A stretch of 64,000 bases of DNA, taken from positions 1 to 64,000 of the forward strand of contig JAOAEJ010000001.1 of NCBI GenBank assembly GCA_026416815.1. The letters run 5' to 3'. The notes under the pieces were generated by a model, which was not told the DNA's origin, did not search any database, and saw only the letters and a program-made list of their open reading frames with translations. Both the position numbers and the translations under genes were made by a program. Source of the stretch: Clostridia bacterium. Its GTDB lineage: Bacteria > Bacillota > Clostridia > Acetivibrionales > DSM-2933. This document shows, piece by piece, positions 37,148 through 44,479 of the stretch (positions are counted from its first letter, which is position 1; each line of letters begins with the position of its first letter).

Positions 37148-38353
37148 GTGGGCTTGATAGTTCAAAAGTTTGAAGGGTACTTTCTCACAAATACAGAAGG
37201 AATACTAAATATAACAGACAGGATAACAAAAGCCTATCGGGAAGGAAATTCCGTTGTGGCAGTTGTATCTGTCCAGGATACCCTGGAAGTCGCACTTAGG
37301 CAAAGTGCGAGGGAGGTGAACCCGGAAGCTTCTTTGAGGGAGATGGATGTGCTTATATCAGCTGGGGCTCAGATTTCAAGTGCTTTGGTAGCAATGGCTA
37401 TAGAAAAAGAAGGGTATCCTGTAGTTTCTCTTACAGGTTATCAGGCGGGTATTACAACGGATAGCAATTACGGAAATGCTAAAATTAAGGATATAAATAC
37501 CGAGAGGATTTTCAGAGAGCTGGATAGAAGAAATATTGTCATAGTTGCCGGCTCTCAGGGATGTAATAGATTTGACGATATAACAACTTTTGGCCGGGGA
37601 GGTATGGATACCGCGGCTGTTGCCTTCGCTGCAGCATTAAAGGCTGACTTGTGTGAGATTTATGTGGATGTTGACGGTATTTATACTGCAGATCCTAAAA
37701 CCGTTAATAGTGTAAAGGTGCTTAAGGATATTTCCTATGATGAATTACTGGAATTAGAGAGCCTTGGCGCCAATAATCTGCATAGCAGAGCCGTTGAACT
37801 GGCAAAGAAGTTTAATATACATCTTGTGGTAAAGTCCGGGTTTAACGATTCACCGGGGACGGTCATTAAGGAGGTAGGTAATGTGGAAAAGGTATTGGTT
37901 AGAGGGGTGGTCAGGGATAATAACGTTGCAAGGGTAGCAGTAATAGGAATTGAAGATAGACCTGGTATGGCTTTTAAGCTGTTTTCCCTTCTTGCCAAGG
38001 ATAATATCAGTGTTGATCTTATACTCCAATCTATTGGGAGAGATAGGACTAAAGATATTTCTTTTATTGTGTCCAGAGAGAACCTACAGAAGACTATTGA
38101 GATTATAGACTCAAATCTTGGAATTTTAGAGGCCAGGGAAGTTAGCTACTCCGACCAATATTCAAAGGTATCAATAGTAGGTGCGGGAATGATAAACAAC
38201 CCCGGGGTTGCAGCTGCAATGTTTGAGGCTCTGTATGATGTTGATATAAATATACATATGATAACCACTTCTGAAATTAAGATTTCTGTACTTGTTGATA
38301 TACATGAGGCTGACAGGGCTGTAAATGCCATACATGAAAAGTTCAGGCTATAG
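37148..38353 (+). CDS. Aspartokinase homologue lacking key catalytic motifs
   Basis: A 401-residue protein with the overall aspartate kinase fold and two C-terminal ACT domains (about 265-330 and 335-400, including the family segment GAGMINNPGVAAAMFEALYD). It keeps the nucleotide-binding GRGGMDTAAVAFAAAL and VDVDGIYTADP regions. The N-terminal KFGGTSV motif is replaced by KFEGYFLT, the Glu in STGEQIS is Ala (SAGAQIS), LHPRAVE is LHSRAVE and GRGGSD is GRGGMD. Catalysis is doubtful. GTG start with GGAGGG before it. It may act as a regulatory partner or be a degenerate paralogue. Confidence 0.85.
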   Translation: MGLIVQKFEGYFLTNTEGILNITDRITKAYREGNSVVAVVSVQDTLEVALRQSAREVNPEASLREMDVLISAGAQISSALVAMAIEKEGYPVVSLTGYQAGITTDSNYGNAKIKDINTERIFRELDRRNIVIVAGSQGCNRFDDITTFGRGGMDTAAVAFAAALKADLCEIYVDVDGIYTADPKTVNSVKVLKDISYDELLELESLGANNLHSRAVELAKKFNIHLVVKSGFNDSPGTVIKEVGNVEKVLVRGVVRDNNVARVAVIGIEDRPGMAFKLFSLLAKDNISVDLILQSIGRDRTKDISFIVSRENLQKTIEIIDSNLGILEAREVSYSDQYSKVSIVGAGMINNPGVAAAMFEALYDVDINIHMITTSEIKISVLVDIHEADRAVNAIHEKFRL

Positions 38354-38398
38354 AGTATGGTACGCTAAAATGGATTATTGGTTACCTGATGTTTATAA

Positions 38399-38436
38399 AA
38401 AATCCCTCAGTTTCATTTTTAAAACTGAGGGATTTT
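38399..38436 (+). terminator. Terminator after the aspartokinase homologue
   Basis: AAAATCCCTCAGTTT and AAACTGAGGGATTTT form a strong hairpin ending in a T-run. Confidence 0.9.
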
Positions 38437-38473
38437 GCCTATAAAATAGTATGTTATGCACTATTTTATAGGC
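38437..38473 (-). terminator. Terminator of the GyrI-like gene
   Basis: GCCTATAAAATAGT and ACTATTTTATAGGC, a perfect 14-bp-arm hairpin that starts directly after the previous hairpin and includes the stop codon of the minus-strand gene. Confidence 0.65.
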
Positions 38474-38934
38474 ACATAAATATCCACCTCAGAGCTCTCA
38501 TCTCCGGTACACCTTTCGTCATAAAGCTCAAAATCCTCGCTATCAGCTCTTTCATAACCGGAGTTTGGGAACCATGTTCCGTATATGTAACGGCAAACTT
38601 CCTGTATTTTTTCGGGAACCGGACCTTTAGCGGTAAATACAGCATACTTGGCTGCAGGAATAGTCCGGCATATCATTCCCTCGGCCACATTGTCAAAGCT
38701 GCTTACTTCAGAGCATATGATATAGGTAAAGTTGTTTGCACCGTCAAAATCGGCGCATACTCCAAAGCTAATGCATGGGTTAACTCTATTGGGGATTTTT
38801 TCACATATATTTTGATCTAAGTATGAGTCCCACAACTTTGGGATTTCTACAAAGTTATTTTCGTTTTCGCAAGATATGCGAGCTGCAATTCCAACGACTT
38901 TAAATTCATCTTTTAAAACAATTTTTGGTTCCAT
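38461..38934 (-). CDS. GyrI-like / AraC-type effector-binding domain protein
   Basis: A 157-residue single-domain protein with the SOUL/GyrI small-molecule-binding fold; motifs such as VVGIAARISCE, and IPAAKYAVFTAKGPVP followed by IQEVCRYIYGTWFPNSGYE are typical. The domain binds drugs or small ligands in AraC/MerR regulators but occurs here alone, without a DNA-binding part. Function is unknown. AGGAGG lies 9 bases before ATG. Not part of an operon. Confidence 0.85.
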   Translation of the reverse strand: MEPKIVLKDEFKVVGIAARISCENENNFVEIPKLWDSYLDQNICEKIPNRVNPCISFGVCADFDGANNFTYIICSEVSSFDNVAEGMICRTIPAAKYAVFTAKGPVPEKIQEVCRYIYGTWFPNSGYERADSEDFELYDERCTGDESSEVDIYVPIK

Positions 38935-39207
38935 TGTTATACCTCCTAGAATACTTTCTGGTTTAATTCTGAAAAAATCAACTTTCTTAAACTATCTATA
39001 TAAAGTTTGCTCAGTTCTACTTATTATAGTATACCATTAGTGGGGAATAATTTTGATGTCTTTTGCTATTTTTAGAACGTGTGCTTTTCTGTTTATAATT
39101 AAGAACCGTGTATATCTACCATAATATAGGCTTATGCGCTGGATGATAGGGAGCTAAATAGATTACTCCGGGGTGAGAGTGAACAGAGCCTGAGATGAGC
39201 CACGAGG

Positions 39208-39275
39208 GGAGAAGAGGCTCCTGAGTATGCCCCAGGAGCAAATTTCCCCTCATGGATAGAGGGGAAGAAGGGGAT
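39208..39275 (+). ncRNA. Candidate structured RNA element
   Basis: GAGGGGA and TCCCCTC enclose GCTCCTG and CAGGAGC to form a stacked hairpin; a downstream GAGGGG (after CCCCTC and a 7-base spacer) can instead pair with the same CCCCTC, so two mutually exclusive folds exist. It precedes a promoter, not a gene, and does not match any riboswitch consensus I recognise (cobalamin, TPP and others were considered). Confidence 0.35.
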
Positions 39276-39288
39276 TTAAACAATTAAT

Positions 39289-39317
39289 TTGGTAGTATCA
39301 AGTATGGTGAGTATAAT
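39289..39317 (+). promoter_or_regulatory. Promoter upstream of the cob operon
   Basis: TTGGTA and TATAAT separated by 17 bp. It lies directly before two palindromes at the expected start site and about 264 bp before cobU, with no gene between. Confidence 0.6.
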
Positions 39318-39324
39318 ACAACAC

Positions 39325-39367
39325 CGAACGTTTGTTCGATGGATACATTATATCAAACGCCTGTTCG
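39325..39367. promoter_or_regulatory. Tandem palindromic operator candidates (LexA- or TetR-type)
   Basis: CGAACGTTTGTTCG at 39325-39338 has a perfect GAAC-N4-GTTC core; CAAACGCCTGTTCG at 39354-39367 is one mismatch away. The cores are 29 bp apart and lie just downstream of the -10. GAAC-N4-GTTC is the core of the Gram-positive SOS (DinR/LexA) box, but TetR-family operators can look alike. Confidence 0.5.
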
Positions 39368-39580
39368 GATGTAAATGGGTATTTGGAATTTTTGTGAAAA
39401 ATTTTGAACTAGAAGACGTCTATACTATTGATACTAAGGCAGTGGGGCGTTTACTCTAATTGGGAAATACTGCATGGTTTTTTTGATTTATATTATAGAA
39501 GTGTTTTTATAAATGTTGTAGAATAATATGGCACGATTGAAATGTGCAAGCTTAAAATGACCTTAGAAGGGGAAATACAT

Positions 39581-40138
39581 ATGGGAAAGCTGATAATGGT
39601 TACAGGTGGAGCCAGGAGCGGTAAGAGCTGTTTTGCAGAGGAAACGGTTAAGAAGTTTGGTGAAGACGTGGTTTATATAGCAACATCCATTCCCTTTGAC
39701 GATGAGATGAGGCATAGGATACAAAAGCACAGGGAGCAAAGGCCGGAGTATTGGGAGACTGTTGAAGCTTATAAAGATCTGGACAAGGTTTTAGATGGTA
39801 AGCTTGAAGGAAAATCGGCGGTAATGCTTGATTGTATAACCATCATGGTTACCAATATAATGTTTGAAAAGTGTACCGACTGGGATAGTATAAAAGCAGA
39901 TGAGATAAATAGCCTGGAAGGGCAGGTTAGAAATGAAGTGGACAAGCTAATCGGTGCTGCTGGAACTGCTTCTATACCTTTTATAGTTGTTACTAATGAA
40001 ATAGGCATGGGTATTGTACCGGAATATGCTTCTGCGAGGGCGTTTCGTGATATTGCAGGGAGAATGAATCAGGTTTTGGCAAAGGCTGCGGACGAGGTGT
40101 ATTTTTGTGTTTCGGGTATTCCCATGAAGATTAAGTAG
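39581..40138 (+). CDS. cobU: Adenosylcobinamide kinase / adenosylcobinamide-phosphate guanylyltransferase
   Basis: A bifunctional enzyme (185 aa) in cobalamin lower-ligand assembly. The N-terminal P-loop is GGARSGKS (residues 9-16) and the histidine guanylylated during the reaction is H50 in IQKHREQRP. GMGIVPEYASARAFRD is the typical C-terminal motif. The start was set to ATG 39581, where AAGGGGA lies 7 bases before; a longer frame from 39542 has no such site. Two bases after its stop comes cobS. Confidence 0.93.
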   Translation: MGKLIMVTGGARSGKSCFAEETVKKFGEDVVYIATSIPFDDEMRHRIQKHREQRPEYWETVEAYKDLDKVLDGKLEGKSAVMLDCITIMVTNIMFEKCTDWDSIKADEINSLEGQVRNEVDKLIGAAGTASIPFIVVTNEIGMGIVPEYASARAFRDIAGRMNQVLAKAADEVYFCVSGIPMKIK

Positions 40139-40140
40139 GG

Positions 40141-40908
40141 ATGGTGAGCTGGATGGTACTAATTAAGCGTTTTTTACTGATGATACAGTTTCTTACCGCT
40201 ATACCTTTACCTATTAGCCTGGATGTGAAAAATGAGGATTTTGGAAAAGGTCTGGTGTTTGCTCCTGTGATAGGGATCATATTAGGGGCCTTACTGGCAG
40301 GATCTTTTTATGCCCTGAGTTTTGTTTTTCCACCCTATGCAGCGAGTGTGGTGGTAATGATAGTTTATATTGTGTTGACTGGGGGACTTCATCTCGATGG
40401 ACTTGGGGATACCTTTGACGGGTTGTTTTCCAATCGTCCTAAAGAGAGGATTCTTGAGATAATGAGGGACAGCAGGGTGGGGACTAATGCAGTTTTGGCT
40501 ATTGTGTCGGTGATTTTGTTAAATGTGTCGCTGTTGAGTAGTTTTAGTGTTGGATACTTGCCTTATGTTTTGCTGTTAATGCCGGTGGCGGGGAGAATTG
40601 GTTCGCTTATTGGTTCCGGGATTTCGGTTTATGCGAGAAGCAGTGAGGGGCTGGGGAAGTCTTTTATTGATTACTGCGGGGCTAAGGAGATTGCCGTAGG
40701 GACTGTTATATACTTTGGGATGTTTTTTGGTGTGTTGGGTGTGATGGGGATTGTTATTGCGTGTTTTCCGGTGGTTTCTGCGGTTGTGCTTACGAAGTTT
40801 TTTAGTCGTAAGATTGGGGGGGCTACGGGGGATATTCTTGGGGCGGTTTGTGAGTTGAATCAGACGGTGTTTTTGATGGTGGGGTATTTGGGGATAAGGT
40901 TCTTATGA
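40141..40908 (+). CDS. cobS: Adenosylcobinamide-GDP ribazoletransferase (cobalamin synthase)
   Basis: A 255-residue membrane enzyme joining adenosylcobinamide-GDP and alpha-ribazole to give adenosylcobalamin. The motif GGLHLDGLGDTFDGLFS is the metal/substrate motif of CobS. Five or six hydrophobic segments follow. The start is ATG 40141, though ATG 40153 is also possible. From about 40430 the DNA turns markedly G-rich on the + strand. In operon with cobU and the phosphatase at 41.1 kb. Confidence 0.92.
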   Translation: MVSWMVLIKRFLLMIQFLTAIPLPISLDVKNEDFGKGLVFAPVIGIILGALLAGSFYALSFVFPPYAASVVVMIVYIVLTGGLHLDGLGDTFDGLFSNRPKERILEIMRDSRVGTNAVLAIVSVILLNVSLLSSFSVGYLPYVLLLMPVAGRIGSLIGSGISVYARSSEGLGKSFIDYCGAKEIAVGTVIYFGMFFGVLGVMGIVIACFPVVSAVVLTKFFSRKIGGATGDILGAVCELNQTVFLMVGYLGIRFL

Positions 40909-40970
40909 TGTGAGTTGTGCTGTGGATTGTTTGGGTTGAATTAGTTAGAGGCTTTGGAGTCGTCTAAAGC

Positions 40971-41007
40971 GGTTTCCGAGAGGGAAACCAGTCGCACCAG
41001 GTTTCCC
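40971..41007 (+). other. Three-arm hairpin set between cobS and the phosphatase
   Basis: GGTTTCC (40971), GGGAAACC (40982) and GGTTTCCC (41000): the middle arm can pair with either neighbour. The second pairing is the stronger. It could be a processing site or an attenuator in the cob operon. Confidence 0.4.
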
Positions 41008-41053
41008 TATTATAGTTTGTACCTATAGTGTTTAGTTGAGGAGAGCAGATAAT

Positions 41054-41647
41054 ATGATAGAGTTGATTTTAGTGCGGCATGGGGAGACGGATAGTAATAA
41101 GCGGGGGACTTATTTGGGGTGGACAGATATCGAACTTAATGAAGAGGGGATAAGGCAGGCTTATTGTGCTAAGGGGAAGCTTGAGGGTGTAAGGGTTGAT
41201 GGGGTTTTTGCTAGTCCTTTAAGGAGGGCTGCTAGGACTGCTGAGATTATTAATGAGAATTTTAATGTGGATATATGTTATATGGATGAGCTTAAGGAGC
41301 GTAATTTTGGGATATGGGATGACCTTACCTACAAAGAAATTTGTGAAAGATATCCAAAAGAGCATGGCTTGTGGGTGAATGATTGGGTGAATTATAGGCT
41401 TGAAGGTGGAGAGAGTGCTGTTGAGGCATATAAGAGGGTTACAGGGTTTATTGATAGGATTATTAACGATAATGAGTCTGGGGTTTATTTGGTGGTTACA
41501 CATCTTGGGTGTATAAGAAATATACTGGCTCATTTACTTGGGCTTGGGATACAAGGGGTATGGCATTTCAGGCTCAATAACTGCGGTATTACAAAGGTTG
41601 AGATCAATGCTGAGAAGTATGCTTTTTTAACCATGCTTAACGGGTAA
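41054..41647 (+). CDS. cobC: Histidine phosphatase, probable alpha-ribazole phosphatase
   Basis: A 197-residue phosphoglycerate-mutase-like enzyme. The catalytic RHGETDSN is at about residues 8-15 and the second catalytic His is in VVTHLGCIRN. With cobU and cobS just upstream, it most likely removes phosphate from alpha-ribazole 5'-phosphate. Start set at ATG 41054 (GGAGAG 8 bases before). A general phosphatase role cannot be ruled out. Confidence 0.85.
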   Translation: MIELILVRHGETDSNKRGTYLGWTDIELNEEGIRQAYCAKGKLEGVRVDGVFASPLRRAARTAEIINENFNVDICYMDELKERNFGIWDDLTYKEICERYPKEHGLWVNDWVNYRLEGGESAVEAYKRVTGFIDRIINDNESGVYLVVTHLGCIRNILAHLLGLGIQGVWHFRLNNCGITKVEINAEKYAFLTMLNG

Positions 41648-41767
41648 GAATTATATCGATATTAGAATTTCTCTTTATTAATGCTTATATTTTGTTTATC
41701 AAAATAGCATATTAGAAGTGGAAGAATATTTATGGTGACAACTTTAAGTAAAAAATAAAATAGTGTA

Positions 41768-41796
41768 TTGACAACTGTAGCGTCCATTATTAAAAT
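41768..41796 (+). promoter_or_regulatory. Promoter of the ECF S-component gene
   Basis: TTGACA and TAAAAT with a 17-bp spacer. Downstream, at 41827-41836, is the palindrome GTATCGATAC, a possible operator. Confidence 0.75.
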
Positions 41797-41863
41797 ATCC
41801 TAAATAAATCGGTACAATTTATAGGCGTATCGATACAGTTGGAGTATTATAGGGGGTATAAAG

Positions 41864-42403
41864 ATGGAACAAAGAGTTACAGCAACATCACAAGTAAGCA
41901 ATAAAACGAAGGACGTAGTTATTTCTGGGCTGCTGATTGCACTGGTATTTGTAGCAACATATTTTATCAAGTTTCAGCTTCCTTTTTCACTTAAGGGTGG
42001 ACTAGTGCATACCGGCAACGTAGCTTTATTTGTGGCTGCTATAGTTTTTGGAAAGAAGAAGGGAGCTATCGCCGGAGCATTCGGGATGGGATTGTTTGAT
42101 GTAGTATCGGGATGGATGTCCTGGGCGCCATTCACTTTTGTAATTAGAGGTGTAATGGGATATATGATAGGAAGTATAGCTCATGCGAGAGGTAGAAACG
42201 GAAACAATATTGTTTGGAATTTGGTGGCTATTGCTATAAGCAGTGTTTGGATGATGTTTGGGTATTATATGACTGAGGTTATTCTATACGGAAACTGGGT
42301 TGCACCGTTGACGTCCATACCGGGCAATATAACTCAAATTGTGATAGGAATAATAGCTGGTGTTCCATTAGCATTTGCATTAAAGAAGGCTTTGAGAATA
42401 TAA
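41864..42403 (+). CDS. ECF transporter S component
   Basis: A 179-residue membrane protein with about six hydrophobic segments, of the ECF substrate-specific type: the family's region KGGLVHTGNVALFVAAIVFGKKKG, and GMGLFDVVSG, are evident. It would bind a vitamin or precursor and use shared EcfA/EcfT modules. The vitamin is not identified; an adjacent PLP-dependent aminotransferase is a hint only. GGGGG precedes ATG. No EcfA/T in the window apart from the later CbiM/CbiQ. Confidence 0.82.
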   Translation: MEQRVTATSQVSNKTKDVVISGLLIALVFVATYFIKFQLPFSLKGGLVHTGNVALFVAAIVFGKKKGAIAGAFGMGLFDVVSGWMSWAPFTFVIRGVMGYMIGSIAHARGRNGNNIVWNLVAIAISSVWMMFGYYMTEVILYGNWVAPLTSIPGNITQIVIGIIAGVPLAFALKKALRI

Positions 42404-42453
42404 GGTAATTATAGTGCTGCTGAAAGCACAGGTATAGAGGAGATGGCTTGAGA

Positions 42454-43590
42454 ATGAAGATTCCCATGATTATGACGCCGGGACCTACATATATACATGA
42501 AGATGTGAGAAGGGCTCTTTCAAAGGAGATAATCAATCCCGATTTGGATTTGAACTTTTATGAATTCTATAAGGAAACATGTGAGAGGTTTCAACAGCTT
42601 CTCAATACTAAAAATGATGTACTTATATTGAGTGGAGAAGGAATTCTGGGGTTGGAGGCTGCTTGTGCTTCTTTGATTGAGCCCGGGGACAGGGTACTGT
42701 GTATTGATAACGGGATTTTTGGGAATGGCTTCGGTGACTTTGCAAAGATGTACGGTGGAGAAGTGGTATACTTCAAGTCGGATTATCGTAAAGCTGTCAA
42801 TGTTGAGGAATTAAAGGAATTTCTAAAGAACGATCATAATTTTAAACTGGCTACGCTTGTGCATTGTGAAACTCCCTCAGGTATAACAAATCCTGTTGCT
42901 GAGATTTGCCCGTTATTAAAGGATTACGAGATAATTTCGGTAGTGGATTCTGTTTCAGCAATCGGAGGGGAAGAACTGAAAACTGATGACTGGAAGATGG
43001 ATATTGTGCTGGGTGGATCACAAAAATGCCTATCCGCGCCGCCCGGCTTAACTTTTTTATCTGTTAGCCCCGATGCTTGGTCGAGGATTCTAAACAGGAA
43101 GGTGCCTATAGCTGGTTTTTACTGCAATCTTTCCATATGGAAGACTTGGTACCAGGACAAGTGGTTCCCATATACCCAGCCTGTTAGCGATATTTATGCC
43201 TTGAGGGAAGCTGTGGATAGACTGCTTAACGATGGAAAATACGTGGAAAGGCATGGAATGGTTGCTGAGGCGGTAAGGAAGAGCTTGGTTGAGGCTGGAT
43301 TGGAATTGTACTCCGTAGATGGGTTTTCTAATACCGTTACAACGGTAAATATACCTAAGGGTATATCTTTTAAAGAAATATTCGAGGGCATGCTTGAAGA
43401 CCATAATATCATGATAGCAGGAGCATTTGCTTTCCTGAAAGATAAGGTTTTCAGAATAGGACATATGGGTGAAAACTGCTATGATGAAAAGCTCTATATC
43501 ACTTTAAAAGCTCTGAATAGTGTCTTTAAAAAGTACAACATAAGTCTAAAAGGCGAGTTACATGAGTTGTTTGTTAAAAATATGAAATAA
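42454..43590 (+). CDS. Class V aminotransferase (alanine-glyoxylate / serine-pyruvate type)
   Basis: A 378-residue PLP enzyme. N-terminal MTPGPTYIHEDVRRAL is the family start and the PLP lysine is in GGSQKCLSAPPGL. Fold type I, cytosolic. Substrates in the family include alanine, serine, glyoxylate and phosphonates; not determined here. The start is ATG 42454; TTG 42448 is possible. It lies 50 bp after the ECF S gene and shares its promoter, presumably. Confidence 0.87.
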   Translation: MKIPMIMTPGPTYIHEDVRRALSKEIINPDLDLNFYEFYKETCERFQQLLNTKNDVLILSGEGILGLEAACASLIEPGDRVLCIDNGIFGNGFGDFAKMYGGEVVYFKSDYRKAVNVEELKEFLKNDHNFKLATLVHCETPSGITNPVAEICPLLKDYEIISVVDSVSAIGGEELKTDDWKMDIVLGGSQKCLSAPPGLTFLSVSPDAWSRILNRKVPIAGFYCNLSIWKTWYQDKWFPYTQPVSDIYALREAVDRLLNDGKYVERHGMVAEAVRKSLVEAGLELYSVDGFSNTVTTVNIPKGISFKEIFEGMLEDHNIMIAGAFAFLKDKVFRIGHMGENCYDEKLYITLKALNSVFKKYNISLKGELHELFVKNMK

Positions 43591-43606
43591 GCCTATAACA
43601 TTAAGA

Positions 43607-43642
43607 GCAGATTCCGTATAATTTTAGAGGAATCTGCTTTTT
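43607..43642 (+). terminator. Terminator after the aminotransferase
   Basis: GCAGATTCC and GGAATCTGC, with TTTTT following. It lies 17 bp after the stop. Confidence 0.85.
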
Positions 43643-43683
43643 ACTATTTATAGTTCAAATACTACTAAAGGAGATGATTATTT

Positions 43684-44418
43684 ATGAAGCTTACTATATT
43701 AGGCAACAATGGGCCATTTCCGGGGGCAGGGGGTGCATGTTCCGGATATCTGATAACTGAGGGAGATACCAGGCTGCTTATAGACTGCGGCAGTGGTGTC
43801 GTTAGCAATGTACAGAGATTTACTAGGCTTGAGGAGTTAAATGCTATAGTTCTTACTCATTTGCACAGTGACCATATATCGGATATGTCGGTTTTAAAGT
43901 ATGCAATAAAAGTTAAACAAAGCAAGGGGAAGGATGTAAAGGCTATTGATGTATTTGCTCCCGATGAGCCCTCAGAGGAATATAACAGGCTCAATCTGGA
44001 GGGAATATTTAATTTAAAGACAATAACAGAAAAGACAGTATTAAATTACGGTGCTTTACAACTGAGCTTTTGCGAGATGAAGCATCCGGTGAAAAGCTTG
44101 GCTATTATGGTAGAAAGCGGGGGAAAGCGCATGGTGTTTTCTGGGGATACAGCATGGAATGAAAATATTATCCGCTTTGCAAAAGACTGCGATTTATTAA
44201 TGCTTGACGCCAACTTGCTGGATAACGAGAAAAAAGACGATAATGTTTCCCATCTTACAGCTAGGGAATGTGGTGTCGTGGCGCGGGAGGCAGGGGTTAA
44301 GAAGCTGCTGCTGACCCACCTGTGGCCGGAGTATGATGTGAGTGATGTACTTAATGAAGCAAAAAAGGAGTTTGAAAATACTTATGCAGCAGAGTTGCTC
44401 CAAAGTTATGACATATGA
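43684..44418 (+). CDS. MBL-fold metallohydrolase (RNase Z-like)
   Basis: A 244-residue metallo-beta-lactamase-fold enzyme. The metal motif LTHLHSDHISD (HxHxDH) is at about 58-68, with FSGDTAWN and LLLTHLWPEY providing further ligands. Like RNase Z/arylsulfatase-type members; the substrate is not known. AAAGGAG precedes ATG. Followed by a bidirectional terminator. Confidence 0.87.
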   Translation: MKLTILGNNGPFPGAGGACSGYLITEGDTRLLIDCGSGVVSNVQRFTRLEELNAIVLTHLHSDHISDMSVLKYAIKVKQSKGKDVKAIDVFAPDEPSEEYNRLNLEGIFNLKTITEKTVLNYGALQLSFCEMKHPVKSLAIMVESGGKRMVFSGDTAWNENIIRFAKDCDLLMLDANLLDNEKKDDNVSHLTARECGVVAREAGVKKLLLTHLWPEYDVSDVLNEAKKEFENTYAAELLQSYDI

Positions 44419-44432
44419 GAACCAAAAATAAA

Positions 44433-44462
44433 AGAGCTTGAGGACTGTGGCCTTCAAGCTCT
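44433..44462. terminator. Bidirectional terminator between MBL and MCP genes
   Basis: AGAGCTTGA and TCAAGCTCT with a short loop between convergent genes; T-rich on both outer sides. Confidence 0.8.
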
Positions 44463-44479
44463 TACTATTTAACAATCAG

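Larger units (their letters stand above)
38935..39580. other. Long intergenic region with structured element, promoter and palindromes
   Basis: 646 bp between divergent genes. It contains a G-rich structured block (about 39140-39275), a consensus promoter (39289-39317) and two GAAC-N4-GTTC-type palindromes (39325-39338, 39354-39367). There is a 51-codon open frame (39304-39459) without a ribosome site that I do not regard as a gene. Confidence 0.55.

Noticed and set aside
39160..39260. Cobalamin or TPP riboswitch upstream of cobU
   Set aside because: A CTGAGATGA resembling a TPP motif and a GGAGC near a B12-box position were noted, but the other conserved parts (ACCTGATCTGG; GCCAGGAGACC and the full core) are missing and the spacing is wrong.
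39304..39459. 51-codon ORF overlapping the tandem palindromes
   Set aside because: No ribosome site, and it begins inside the promoter region and spans both operators; likely chance.
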